The notes under the pieces were generated by a model. That model made no database searches. It saw only the letters and a list, made by a program, of their open reading frames with translations, and was not told where the DNA came from. A stretch of 64,000 nucleotides of DNA from Nocardia mangyaensis (GTDB lineage Bacteria > Actinomycetota > Actinomycetes > Mycobacteriales > Mycobacteriaceae). The stretch's first letter is position 1. Every line of letters starts with the position of its first letter. Of the stretch, positions 50,423 to 58,973 are shown piece by piece. The position numbers were made by a program, and so were the translations under genes. The stretch lies in contig NZ_CP018082.1 of assembly GCF_001886715.1 (NCBI RefSeq), positions 3,410,001 to 3,474,000 on the forward strand, read 5' to 3'.

Positions 50423-51690
50423 CAGTTCACCTTCGTGTCGGCGAGACCGGCTGCGACCGGCTCGCCCATCGGTACGCCGCGATGCAGCACCGGTAGCGGA
50501 TAGATCAGTTCGCCGCCCCACTCCCCGACATGGTGGAGCTGGGCGGTGATCTCGGATTCCAGATTCCACGGCAGGACCAGCACCACATCGGGCCGGTCGA
50601 GGTCGAGGCGCTCCGGCGGATGGATCGGAATCCGGGTGCCGGGGGTGTAGCGACCGTGCTTGTAGGGGTTGCGGTCCACGGTGTACTCGAGCAGGTCGGG
50701 CCGGACGCCGCAGTAGTTCAGCAGCGTATTGCCCTTTCCGGGCGCGCCGTAGCCGACCACTCGCTTGCCCGCCGCCCGGCAGTCGAGCAGGAACCGCAAC
50801 AGCTCCTGGCGCACCGACTCCGCTCGCGGGCCCAGCTCGGCGTAGCCCGCCGGATCGTGCAGCCCGGCCGCGCGTTCGAGATCGAGCACCTCGGCGACCC
50901 GCGGTGTCGCCACCGCCACCGGCTCGGGGCGTGCCCACAGCCGGATCGAGCCGCCGTGGGTGTCGAGCAATTCCACGTCGACGACCGTCAGCCCGGCCAC
51001 GGCCAGGGCTCGCTGCGCGGAGTACACGGTGTAGTACTGGAAATGCTCGTGGTAGACGGTGTCGAACTGGCCGAGCTGGACCAGGTTCAGCGCGTGGTGC
51101 ACCTCGATGCTGAGCCAGCCGTCGTCGCTGAGCAGGGTGCGCAAGGCGCGGGTGAAGCCGCGCAGATCGGGAATGTGGGCGTAGACATTGTTGGCGACCA
51201 CCAGATCGGCGGGACCGTGCTCGGCGCGCACCCGAGCGGCCGAGTCCTCGTCGAGGAACGTTGTCTCGGTGGGCACCCCCGCCGCGCGCGCCGCCGCGCC
51301 CACATTGACCGAGGGCTCGATACCGAGGCAGGGAATTGCGCGCGCGACCGCGTGGCGCAGCAGGTAGCCGTCGTTGCTCGCCACCTCGACGACGAACGAG
51401 TCGGTATCGAGGGCGAGCCGCTCGACGGCGGTGGCGACGAACTGCTCGGCGTGGCGCACCCAGCTCTGCGAGTACGAGGAGAAGTACGCGTACTCGGTGA
51501 AGGTCTCCTCGGGGGTGATCAGCGCCGGGATCTGCAACAGCAGGCAGTCCTGGCACAGGCGCAGGTGCAGCGGATACGTCGCCTCCGGCAGGTCGAGGTC
51601 GTCCGCGGCGAGGAAGCTCTCGCACGGCGGCGTGGCACCCAGATCGAGCACGCTCGTGAGTCGATCGGAATCACAGAGTCGACATTGCAC
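50422..51690 (-). CDS. Sugar C-methyltransferase (TylC3/NovU-like)
   Basis: 422 residues. N-terminal zinc site C3-x2-C6 and LCQDC near 50; SAM motif VVEVASNDGYLL near 100; active-site region HEHFQYYTVYS near 195; C-terminal domain VVGYGAPGKGNTLLNYCG, then DRNPYKHGRYTPGT and LVLPWNLESEI. All family hallmarks are intact, in contrast to the paralogue at 46291-47406. GTG 51690 has AAGGTGG seven bases upstream. It adds a methyl branch at C3 (or similar) of a 4-keto sugar and leads the minus-strand operon. Confidence 0.9.
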   Translation of the reverse strand: MQCRLCDSDRLTSVLDLGATPPCESFLAADDLDLPEATYPLHLRLCQDCLLLQIPALITPEETFTEYAYFSSYSQSWVRHAEQFVATAVERLALDTDSFVVEVASNDGYLLRHAVARAIPCLGIEPSVNVGAAARAAGVPTETTFLDEDSAARVRAEHGPADLVVANNVYAHIPDLRGFTRALRTLLSDDGWLSIEVHHALNLVQLGQFDTVYHEHFQYYTVYSAQRALAVAGLTVVDVELLDTHGGSIRLWARPEPVAVATPRVAEVLDLERAAGLHDPAGYAELGPRAESVRQELLRFLLDCRAAGKRVVGYGAPGKGNTLLNYCGVRPDLLEYTVDRNPYKHGRYTPGTRIPIHPPERLDLDRPDVVLVLPWNLESEITAQLHHVGEWGGELIYPLPVLHRGVPMGEPVAAGLADTKVN

Positions 51691-52043
51691 GGGGCCCCAC
51701 CTTCTTGCACGTTCGCGAGATCGTCCCGCACCGCTGCCGGACATGCCGAACGTCGGCCCGACGGGCTCAGACGTTACAGCGAGGGCGCCGGAACGGCCTC
51801 CTGAAACAGCTGGGACGGAAACTTGTCCGTGATATGTTTCGGAGTTGGACCAGCTCAGCGCCCGTCAGCAATCGGTTGGCGACGGCGACTGTTCCTCGCT
51901 CGCAAGTGATGTCACTCACCGGGCGAGATGACTGTACTGGATTGATGTCCACAGGCAATCGAATTCTGACGCGCTTGCCGGGCGATGGCCGCGTCTTCCG
52001 GCTAATCTCTGGAACACGTTGCGGCACTGCCTTTTCGGTGTGA
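51691..52043. other. Intergenic DNA between divergent polysaccharide units
   Basis: The 353 bases upstream of the CGTCCG dyad contain no convincing gene on either strand. Coding bias is lost and base composition is lower in GC than the flanking genes. Promoters for the minus-strand C-methyltransferase operon must lie here but I cannot place them with confidence. Confidence 0.5.
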
Positions 52044-52078
52044 CGTCCGCCGGACGGTCTGTAACAATCAGCGGACGG
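52044..52078. promoter_or_regulatory. CGTCCG dyad plus phased CGGACGG repeats
   Basis: CGTCCG-C-CGGACG (52044-52056) is a perfect 13-bp dyad, and CGGACGG recurs at 52051 and 52072, exactly 21 bp (two helical turns) apart. TAACAA between them (52062-52067) could be the -10 of the sugar transferase gene. The arrangement looks like a regulator site across a promoter. Confidence 0.4.
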
Positions 52079-52101
52079 GTATCGAATCGACGGAAGTAGG
52101 A

Positions 52102-52164
52102 CGGCCGCAGCGGCCGCGTTCCGATCGATGGGGATCGGGAAACGATTCGTCTCCCGAGGGGGAG
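52102..52164 (+). promoter_or_regulatory. Structured leader: three tandem hairpins, last one covering the SD
   Basis: CGGCCGC-A-GCGGCCG is at 52102-52116; CCGATC (52121-52126) pairs with GATCGG (52133-52138); CTCCC (52151-52155) pairs with GGGAG (52160-52164). The third hairpin contains most of the Shine-Dalgarno run GAGGGGGAG that serves ATG 52174. This could modulate translation of the priming sugar transferase. It matches no riboswitch class that I know. Confidence 0.5.
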
Positions 52165-52173
52165 TGTGGGTTC

Positions 52174-53670
52174 ATGAGCTACGAGCTCACCAGTGGTGGT
52201 GACCTCGATGTCGTCCGTGGCATCGGCATGCTGCGCACGCAGCGGGAGAGTTGGCAGGCCGCGTTCGTCCAGCGATTGGTCGTCACCGATGTCGTCGCGG
52301 TGTTCGGCGCGGTGGTCGCCGCGCAGATCATCCGCTTCGGTGGTCCAGCCGCGCCGCCACTGGCCTGGCCGCTGCCCTACGAGGTCGGCTATTCGGTGGT
52401 GTCACTGGCCTTGGCCGCGGGCTGGCTGGCGCTGCTGCACGGGTACGGCACTCGCACGCCGCAGGTGATCGGCACCGGGACCGAGGAATTCCGTCGGCTG
52501 GTGTCGGCGACGCTTGGCCTGTTCGGCGTGCTCGCGATCCTGGCCCTGCTCTTGCGGGTCGAAGTGGCGCGTGGGTATCTCGCCATCGCGTTGCCCGCCG
52601 GATTGTGCGCCCTGCTCGTGGGCCGCGCGGCTTGGCGACTGCGATTGCGGCGGTGGCGTGCGCAAGGCCGCTGCCACACCGCCGTGCTCGTCGTCGGTTC
52701 GTCCGAGGCGGCGCACGCGATGGCCACCGCCTTCACCGGTGATCCGGGGTCGGGCTATCGGGTGGTCGGCGTGTGCGTGCCCACCGGCGCGGTGCGGCCA
52801 CAGTTCGATGCGAGCGACGGTCCGGCTGTCCTCGGTGACGATCGATCGGTGCTCGACGCGGTGCGCCGCAGCCGGGCCGATTCGGTCGCGGTCGCCGCGA
52901 CCGATCATCTGGGTCCGGCCGAACTGCGACGCATGGCGTGGGCATTGGATCCCCTGGGGGTGGATCTGATCGTGGCGCCGGGCGTCGTCGACATCGCGGG
53001 CGTCCGGCTGACCAACCGGCTCGTCGCGGGCATGCCGATGCTGCACATCGACCCGCCCCGGTACGGCCGCGCCAAGTCCAGCCGCAAGGCGGTGTTCGAC
53101 TTCTGCTTCGCCGCGATCGTGCTGGTGCTCGTGGCGCCGGTGCTGGCCGCCATCGCGGTGGCCGTCAAACTGACCAGCGCGGGTCCGGTGTTCTACCTGT
53201 CGGAGCGGATCGGTCGCGACGGCGTTCCGTTCCGGATGATCAAGTTCCGCAGCATGCTCGTCGACGCCGATGCCGCCGTGGACGCGCTCATCGAACGTCA
53301 CGGCGGCAACCCGGTGTTCTTCAAGGTCAAGGACGATCCGCGAGTGACACCGGTCGGCCGATTCCTGCGCAAGTACAGCCTCGACGAGTTGCCACAGTTC
53401 TTCAACGTGCTGCGCGGGGACATGAGTGTGGTCGGCCCGCGCCCGCAGGTCCAGCGTGAGGTCGACAGCTACGACGGCGAGACCCGCAGGCGCCTGCTGG
53501 TCAAGCCGGGAGTCACCGGGCTATGGCAGGTCAGCGGGCGCTCGGACCTGTCACCGGAAGACTCTGTGCGCCTCGATCTCTCCTATGTCGAGAACTGGTC
53601 GATGTTCCTCGACCTCGCCCTGATCGGCCGAACCATCGGGGTGGTCACCCGCGGCGATGGCGCGTACTGA
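52174..53670 (+). CDS. Polyprenyl-phosphate sugar-1-phosphate transferase (WbaP/WcaJ-like)
   Basis: 498 residues. Four N-terminal membrane helices, a cytosolic CoA-binding-like domain (LVVGSSEAAHAMATAF near 165), another helix at KAVFDFCFAAIVLVLVAPVL (near 305), then the bacterial sugar transferase domain with SERIGRDGVPFRMIKFRSM, LRKYSLDELPQFFNVLRGDMSVVGPRP (in parts SLDELPQFFNV and GDMSVVGPRP) and PGVTGLWQVSGRS. It starts repeat-unit synthesis by moving sugar-1-P to undecaprenyl phosphate, so it primes the polymer made by the neighbouring operons. Confidence 0.94.
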   Translation: MSYELTSGGDLDVVRGIGMLRTQRESWQAAFVQRLVVTDVVAVFGAVVAAQIIRFGGPAAPPLAWPLPYEVGYSVVSLALAAGWLALLHGYGTRTPQVIGTGTEEFRRLVSATLGLFGVLAILALLLRVEVARGYLAIALPAGLCALLVGRAAWRLRLRRWRAQGRCHTAVLVVGSSEAAHAMATAFTGDPGSGYRVVGVCVPTGAVRPQFDASDGPAVLGDDRSVLDAVRRSRADSVAVAATDHLGPAELRRMAWALDPLGVDLIVAPGVVDIAGVRLTNRLVAGMPMLHIDPPRYGRAKSSRKAVFDFCFAAIVLVLVAPVLAAIAVAVKLTSAGPVFYLSERIGRDGVPFRMIKFRSMLVDADAAVDALIERHGGNPVFFKVKDDPRVTPVGRFLRKYSLDELPQFFNVLRGDMSVVGPRPQVQREVDSYDGETRRRLLVKPGVTGLWQVSGRSDLSPEDSVRLDLSYVENWSMFLDLALIGRTIGVVTRGDGAY

Positions 53671-53685
53671 CGACCCCGCCGACCA

Positions 53686-53717
53686 CTGACGCGGATCACG
53701 GGGCCGGTCTGCGTCAG
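53686..53717. terminator. Possible terminator hairpin after sugar transferase gene
   Basis: CTGACGC (53686-53692) pairs with GCGTCAG (53711-53717) over an 18-base loop, 15 bases after the stop. No T-tract follows, so its role as a terminator is plausible only. Nothing else is evident in 53671-53820. Confidence 0.4.
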
Positions 53718-53820
53718 GGCCGAGCACGCTGCCGGTGAGCGCGACGGCGGTGACACCGACGCGCTGGGAGAAAATTGTCGTGTCGGACTCGTCGGCGACC
53801 CGTTCGACCGGCGCCCGACT

Positions 53821-55764
53821 ATGGTCGAGTTCATGGCTACCGGCACATCGACGACGGCAGAACATCTCCGCGCGGCCCTGGACGGACCCTGGCGCGCGGT
53901 CCGCGAACAGGCACGAATCCAGCTCGCCGAAGACCGGTTCTTCGGGGACCCCGAACTCGACTACCACGCCCAGCGCGAGCGCGTGCTCGACCAGATGAAG
54001 GCGATCACCACCCTCGGCTACGCCGAGCGCGGGTTCCGGCCGGAGAACGGCGGCACCGGTGATCCGGGCGGCGCGGTCACCGGGCTGGAGATGCTGGCCT
54101 ACACCGACCTGTCGCTGTGGGTGAAAGCCGGTGTGCAGTGGGGCCTGTTCGGCGGTGCCGTGGAGAACCTGGGCACCGAACGCCACCGCGACCACATCAA
54201 GCAGCTGATCTCGCTGGACCTGCTCGGTTGTTTCGCCATGACCGAGTCCGGCCACGGCAGCGATGTCGCCGACCTCGAGACCACGGCGACCTACGACCCG
54301 GCCACGCAGGAATTCGTCATCCACAGCCCAACCCCGTCGGCGCGCAAGGACTACATCGGCGGCGCCGCGGTGCACGCGCGCATCGCCGCGGTGTTCGCGC
54401 AGCTGATCGTCGGCGGCGAGAACAAGGGCGTGCACTGCCTGCTGGTGCCGATCCGCGACGAGCGCGGCGCCGACCTGCCCGGCGTGACCACCTACGACGA
54501 CGGACTCAAAGGCGGCCTGCTCGGTGTCGACAACGGCCGCATCGTCTTCGACCAGGTCCGGATCCCGCGGGAGAACCTGCTCAACCGCTACGCCGATGTC
54601 GCCCCCGACGGCACCTACAGCTCCGAGATCGAGAACCCGAGTCGCCGCTTCTTCACCACCCTCGGCACCCTGGTGCGCGGCCGGGTCAGCGTCGGTGGCG
54701 CGGCCGCGGCGGGTGCGCGCGTGGCGCTGAGCATCGCGGTGCGCTACGCGCTGGCCCGCAGGCAGTTCGCCGACCCCGACACCGGCGAGGAGACCCTGCT
54801 GCTGGACTACCGCAGCCATCAGCGCCGGTTGCTGCCGTTGGTCGCGAAGTCCTTCGCGCTGTCCTTCGCGCAGAACGATCTCGTGCGCAAGATGGATCTG
54901 GTGCAGACCGGTCGCGAGACCGAACCCGGCGCCCAGCGCGCGCTGGAGAAGCGCGCCGCGGGTCTCAAGGTCGCCCAGACCCGGCACGCCACCCGCGCGA
55001 TCCAGGAATGCCGCGAAGCCTGCGGTGGCGCGGGCTACCTCACCGAGAACCGCCTGGTGACCCTCAAGGCCGACACCGATGTGTTCACCACCTTCGAGGG
55101 CGACAACGTGGTGCTCACCCAGCTCGTCGCGAAGGAACTGCTCACCGCCTACTCCGACGAGGTCCGCGACCTCGACGCGCTCGGCTGGGTGAAGTTCGCG
55201 GCCACCATGGCCGGCGATGTGGTGCGCAAGCGTTCGGGTGTGCGCCAGCTGATCCAGACCCTGCGCGACCGCAGCGACGAGACCGTCGACGAGGGTGACC
55301 TGTCCAAGCGCTCGGTGCAGCTGCAGCTGTTCGCCGACCGCGAGGACTACCTGCTGCGCACCGCCGCGCACCGATTGCGTGCCCGCGCCGCCGACACCGG
55401 CCCGTTCGAGGCGTTCAACAACGCCCAGGACCACATCCTGGCCGCCGGCGCCGCGCACATCGACCGGCTGATACTCGAGGAATTCGTCGACGGCATCGCC
55501 GCCATCGAGGACCCCGACGCCAGGGCACTGGCCGAAACCGTCTGCGATCTCTACGTGTATTCCACGCTCGAGGAGAACCTGGCCTGGTTCATCATGCACC
55601 GGTTCATGTCGGTGGAGCGGGCCAAGGCCGTGCGTCGCGGCGTCAACGAACTCGTCGACCGGCTGCGCCCCGACGCGCTGACCCTGGTCGAGGCGATGGG
55701 CGTGCCCGAGACCATGCTGCGCGCCGAGATGCTGCACGACGCCAGCGTTTTCGACCGCAGGTAG
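53821..55764 (+). CDS. Acyl-CoA oxidase/dehydrogenase family protein
   Basis: 647 residues, longer than ordinary acyl-CoA dehydrogenases (~390) and near acyl-CoA oxidase size. ACAD signatures: FAMTESGHGSDVADLETTA near 140, the middle beta-domain, and CREACGGAGYLTENRL near 400 with FTTFEGDNVVLTQLVAKEL. A C-terminal ~200-residue helical domain (RLRARAADTGPFEAFN onward) matches the ACOX type. It oxidises long or branched acyl-CoA with FAD in beta-oxidation. ATG 53833 is an alternative start; neither start has a strong ribosome-binding site. Confidence 0.87.
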   Translation: MVEFMATGTSTTAEHLRAALDGPWRAVREQARIQLAEDRFFGDPELDYHAQRERVLDQMKAITTLGYAERGFRPENGGTGDPGGAVTGLEMLAYTDLSLWVKAGVQWGLFGGAVENLGTERHRDHIKQLISLDLLGCFAMTESGHGSDVADLETTATYDPATQEFVIHSPTPSARKDYIGGAAVHARIAAVFAQLIVGGENKGVHCLLVPIRDERGADLPGVTTYDDGLKGGLLGVDNGRIVFDQVRIPRENLLNRYADVAPDGTYSSEIENPSRRFFTTLGTLVRGRVSVGGAAAAGARVALSIAVRYALARRQFADPDTGEETLLLDYRSHQRRLLPLVAKSFALSFAQNDLVRKMDLVQTGRETEPGAQRALEKRAAGLKVAQTRHATRAIQECREACGGAGYLTENRLVTLKADTDVFTTFEGDNVVLTQLVAKELLTAYSDEVRDLDALGWVKFAATMAGDVVRKRSGVRQLIQTLRDRSDETVDEGDLSKRSVQLQLFADREDYLLRTAAHRLRARAADTGPFEAFNNAQDHILAAGAAHIDRLILEEFVDGIAAIEDPDARALAETVCDLYVYSTLEENLAWFIMHRFMSVERAKAVRRGVNELVDRLRPDALTLVEAMGVPETMLRAEMLHDASVFDRR

Positions 55765-55788
55765 TTTCACTTTCGCCGCGCCCGCTCG

Positions 55789-56409
55789 TCACCTCGACGA
55801 GCTGGCGCGGCGTGCGTGTGTCCGGAGCATCTGCGAGATCCAGCACAGTCCGACCGCCATCGAGACTCCCGCCGCGGCGCCGCCGAGCACATCGGTGGGG
55901 TAGTGGTGGTCGCGTTCGACCATGCCGACCACGAGGGCGAGTACCGCGAGCACGGTCAGCGCCGCGATCACGCACCGTGCGCGCAGATCTCGCACCAGGC
56001 ACGCGAAAGCCGTCGCGACGGTGACCAGGTGGACGGTGTGCCCGCTCGGGTACGCGAGATAGTCGTGCAGCTGCCGCTCCCACACCGGTTTCAGTACCCA
56101 GGTGTTGATCGCCACCGCGACCTCGGGCACCACCAGCATGGTCAACGCCGCCCACCACCGCCGGCGCAGTGCGAACCAGGCGCATCCCGCGATGAGTGCC
56201 AGCAGCACCACGGGCCCGTTGCTCGGCGCGACGAGCCACTGTCCGAGCGTCGGGGAGACCGCTTCATCGATCCGCGTCGACATCGCGGCATCGAGTGGGG
56301 TCGGGCCGCCGTCCGCGGGGAAGGTCGCCGGGATCGCGGCGGTGACCGCGGCGCCCGCGGCGATCACCGTGGCGCGCAGGGCGCCGGAACGGGTCGCGGA
56401 GTCGATCAC
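55789..56409 (-). CDS. PAP2-family membrane phosphatase
   Basis: About 206 residues and six membrane helices. The three phosphatase motifs are KPVWERQ (near 115, first motif, shortened), YPSGHT (second) and ERDHHYPTDVLGG (third, with catalytic histidine). It probably removes phosphate from an isoprenoid or lipid phosphate at the outer face, possibly recycling undecaprenyl pyrophosphate for the polysaccharide locus. The GTG start at 56409 is weakly supported. Confidence 0.8.
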   Translation of the reverse strand: MIDSATRSGALRATVIAAGAAVTAAIPATFPADGGPTPLDAAMSTRIDEAVSPTLGQWLVAPSNGPVVLLALIAGCAWFALRRRWWAALTMLVVPEVAVAINTWVLKPVWERQLHDYLAYPSGHTVHLVTVATAFACLVRDLRARCVIAALTVLAVLALVVGMVERDHHYPTDVLGGAAAGVSMAVGLCWISQMLRTHARRASSSR

Positions 56410-56452
56410 GGAGGCGACGGTAGCCGTCGCCCCTCCGGTCGGTACCGACAGC

Positions 56453-57343
56453 TCAGGCAGGGCCGTAGGTGAGTACCAGCGAGACCAGGATCCACAGCAC
56501 CCACACCATGGCGACGAGCATGCCGAGGGCGAGGGTGATCCGCAGGAATGCGCGACCGAAGTGGAGATCGCCGCCGACGCGCGGGTACAGCTTCCACGGG
56601 CTGTACCACGGCGCCACCAGTCGACCCGACTGTGCGTCGCGCTCGCGCTGGGCCAGTTCCTCGGCATAGGCCTCGGCCTGGGCCTGGCTGGGGCCGCCGT
56701 GCCACAGCGTCACATCGATCGGGCCGAAGAATCCCTCGTCGAGCAGATCCTGCGGTCCCGGCAGATACGGCAGGATGCCCATGCCGCGGAACACGATCGC
56801 GATGTCGTTGGCCGTCCAGCGGTTGTGGTCCTTCTTGGACAGCATCTCGAAGTACATCTCCAGCCGGTGCGGATCGTCGGTGACGATCACGTCGAAGCTG
56901 GGATCGGTCCACTCCTGGTGGACGTCGATCTGGGCCTCGGGCATCGGCACGATGAGGCCGAGCCCGTGGACCGCGCGCTGGCCCAGCCCGCGCGCGGCGA
57001 GATAGTCCTGCAGGGCGAAGGTGTGCGCGCGCGAGCGTTCCAGCGGTGTCGACTTCTCCGTGTCGGTGAACTGGGCGATCTCGCCGGACACCATCCACGG
57101 GCCGTTGAGCGGGATCTCGAGCACACCGTCCTGGGGGACGGCGAACAACTCCGCCTCGATCACCACGCAGCTGGTCGGCGTGAAGACCACGGCGTCGAAG
57201 TGGTGCAGCTGGTCGGCGTGGAACATGCTGCAGTTGACGACGGCGATGCCGTGCGGATTGCCCGGCTCCCGCCAGGTGCGCAGCCAATCCAACAGTGCGA
57301 GCTCGGCTTCGGTGCCTGCCGCATTCTGCACGCGCACGAGCAT
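56453..57343 (-). CDS. NERD-domain membrane protein
   Basis: 296 residues from ATG 57343 with AAGGGTGG upstream. Residues ~8-130 fit the nuclease-related NERD domain: GTEAELALLDWLRTW, FDAVVFTPTSCVVIEAELF (the D-x..-x-E-x-K/E-like core, here IEAE instead of IExK) and LNGPWMVSG. The C-terminus has one membrane helix (FLRITLALGMLVAMVWVLWI). The lysine of the nuclease motif is missing, so nuclease activity is doubtful. Function unknown. Confidence 0.72.
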   Translation of the reverse strand: MLVRVQNAAGTEAELALLDWLRTWREPGNPHGIAVVNCSMFHADQLHHFDAVVFTPTSCVVIEAELFAVPQDGVLEIPLNGPWMVSGEIAQFTDTEKSTPLERSRAHTFALQDYLAARGLGQRAVHGLGLIVPMPEAQIDVHQEWTDPSFDVIVTDDPHRLEMYFEMLSKKDHNRWTANDIAIVFRGMGILPYLPGPQDLLDEGFFGPIDVTLWHGGPSQAQAEAYAEELAQRERDAQSGRLVAPWYSPWKLYPRVGGDLHFGRAFLRITLALGMLVAMVWVLWILVSLVLTYGPA

Positions 57344-57443
57344 GGGGACCACCCTTCTGGGTCGTTGGCGCCGCGGGCCGAGAACCGTTGGCGTACATCG
57401 TAGCTCGCTCGCCGGTCGATGCCGGGCAGGACGGTGCCGGTGT

Positions 57444-58841
57444 TCAGCTCGGTTCGGCGGGGAGTCGACCCGCCGCCACGGCCGCGACCAGCTCGGCGTG
57501 GTCGGCCTCGGTGCGGTCGGCGTAACGCACCGCGTACCGGGCGATCGCCGCCTCGAACCGGTCGTCCTCGGCTCCGTCGGTCTGCAGATAGCCCGCCAGC
57601 GCCCGTGGGTCCAGCGATCGTGCGTGCGCCCTGGCGAGCAGCGCACCGGCCAGTCTGCCGTAGTCGTCGAGGTCGTCGGCGGAGAGCTCGGCCGGATCGA
57701 TACTGCCCTTGAGGTTGCGGAACTGGCGCACGATGAACGGCAGCGGCTCGGCCAGCTCGACGGTCGTCCAGCCGAGCAGGATGTCGGTCTCGGACTGCAC
57801 CGTCCGCGCGCCCGCCACGATGCGCTCGCCCTCGTGCCGGGGCGCCGTCGCGGGCAGGAACGGCGCCAGCGCGGACGGGGTCGCTTGTTTGACCTGGAGA
57901 ACGAGCGACTCCCCGGCATTGCCGTGCAGCAGCGCCACGTAGCTGTGCAAGCCCACGCTGCCGGTGCCGACGATCCGGAACGCCACATCCGAGACCGCGA
58001 ACCGGGCCAGCAGATTGCGCCGCGATTCCCGGATGGTGCCGGCGTAGCGTTCCAGGCTGTCGATGACCGCCGCAGCGACCTGCGGGTCGACGGCGGTGAG
58101 GATCGGCGGGTCACTGACGAACCGGTGCTCGCTGATGCCGGTCTCGTGGTCCTCCAGATGCTCGGTCCACTTCGCCACCACCTTGGCGCTGGTGTTCTTG
58201 CGCGCCTTCTTGGCGGCCTTCTCGAAGTCGTCGAGCAGGTCCTCGGCCTTGGCGGTGGTCAGGATCGACTCGTCGTGCAGCACGCTCCAGGACTGCATGA
58301 ACGGCATCGTCGCGAGGTCGTCGATGGTGTGCCGGTAGGACCACGCGGCATCGCGCGCGGCGCGGACGCAGTCGTCCTCGGTGGCGCCGCTCTCCCGGCC
58401 GGCCAGCACCAGGCTCGCCGCCAGTCGTTCCAGGTCCCACTCCCACGGTCCGACGATCGTCTCGTCGAAGTCGTTGACATCCATGACGATCTGGCCGCGC
58501 TGAGTGCCGTAGAGGCCGAAGTTGGCAGCGTGAGCATCGCCACAGATCTGCGCGAGCAAACCGCTGACCGGACCCGCGGCGAGGTCGGCGGCCATCAACC
58601 CGGCGGCTCCGCGGAAGAAGGTGAACGGCGTCGCCGTCATCCGGCCGATGCGCAGCGGGACGAGCCGGTCGATCCGGCCGCGATTGCTGGTCGCGACGAA
58701 GTCGAGCACCGCGGGCCGATCCGGGCTGTGCGCGGCCCGATCGCGCAGGGTGACCGGAACCTGTTCACGGGCGGCGCGACCGCGCTCGCGGGCATCCTCG
58801 GCGGAGACGTAGGAGCGCAGATCGATACCACTGACAGACAC
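57444..58841 (-). CDS. DUF2252 family protein
   Basis: 465 residues. Matches DUF2252: RIGRMTATPFTFFRGAAGLMAADLA, CGDAHAANFGLYGTQRG, MDVNDFDETIVGPWEWDLERLAASL (in shorter pieces NDFDETIVGPWEWDL) and LLGWTTVELAEPLPFIVRQF. The HxxNFG and NDFDE motifs echo kinase-like phosphotransferase folds (H-x-D/N and D-F-D), but no activity is established for the family. The GTG at 58841 begins VSVSGIDL. It is divergent from the pgsA2-like gene across ~130 bp. Confidence 0.85.
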   Translation of the reverse strand: MSVSGIDLRSYVSAEDARERGRAAREQVPVTLRDRAAHSPDRPAVLDFVATSNRGRIDRLVPLRIGRMTATPFTFFRGAAGLMAADLAAGPVSGLLAQICGDAHAANFGLYGTQRGQIVMDVNDFDETIVGPWEWDLERLAASLVLAGRESGATEDDCVRAARDAAWSYRHTIDDLATMPFMQSWSVLHDESILTTAKAEDLLDDFEKAAKKARKNTSAKVVAKWTEHLEDHETGISEHRFVSDPPILTAVDPQVAAAVIDSLERYAGTIRESRRNLLARFAVSDVAFRIVGTGSVGLHSYVALLHGNAGESLVLQVKQATPSALAPFLPATAPRHEGERIVAGARTVQSETDILLGWTTVELAEPLPFIVRQFRNLKGSIDPAELSADDLDDYGRLAGALLARAHARSLDPRALAGYLQTDGAEDDRFEAAIARYAVRYADRTEADHAELVAAVAAGRLPAEPS

Positions 58842-58973
58842 GACCGCCGAGGTTAGCGGTTCGGTGTGCGGGCGGCAGCGCGGTGGCGACGACCAGGCCC
58901 GATGTGGACGCCGTCGGGGGAGTTTCGGCGTGGCCGGATGGCGCAACCCGGGGTCGGTGCGGTAAGCAGGGGC

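Noticed and set aside
53551..55770. 739-codon minus frame opposite the acyl-CoA oxidase gene
   Set aside because: Shadow frame; plus strand has acyl-CoA dehydrogenase signatures throughout.
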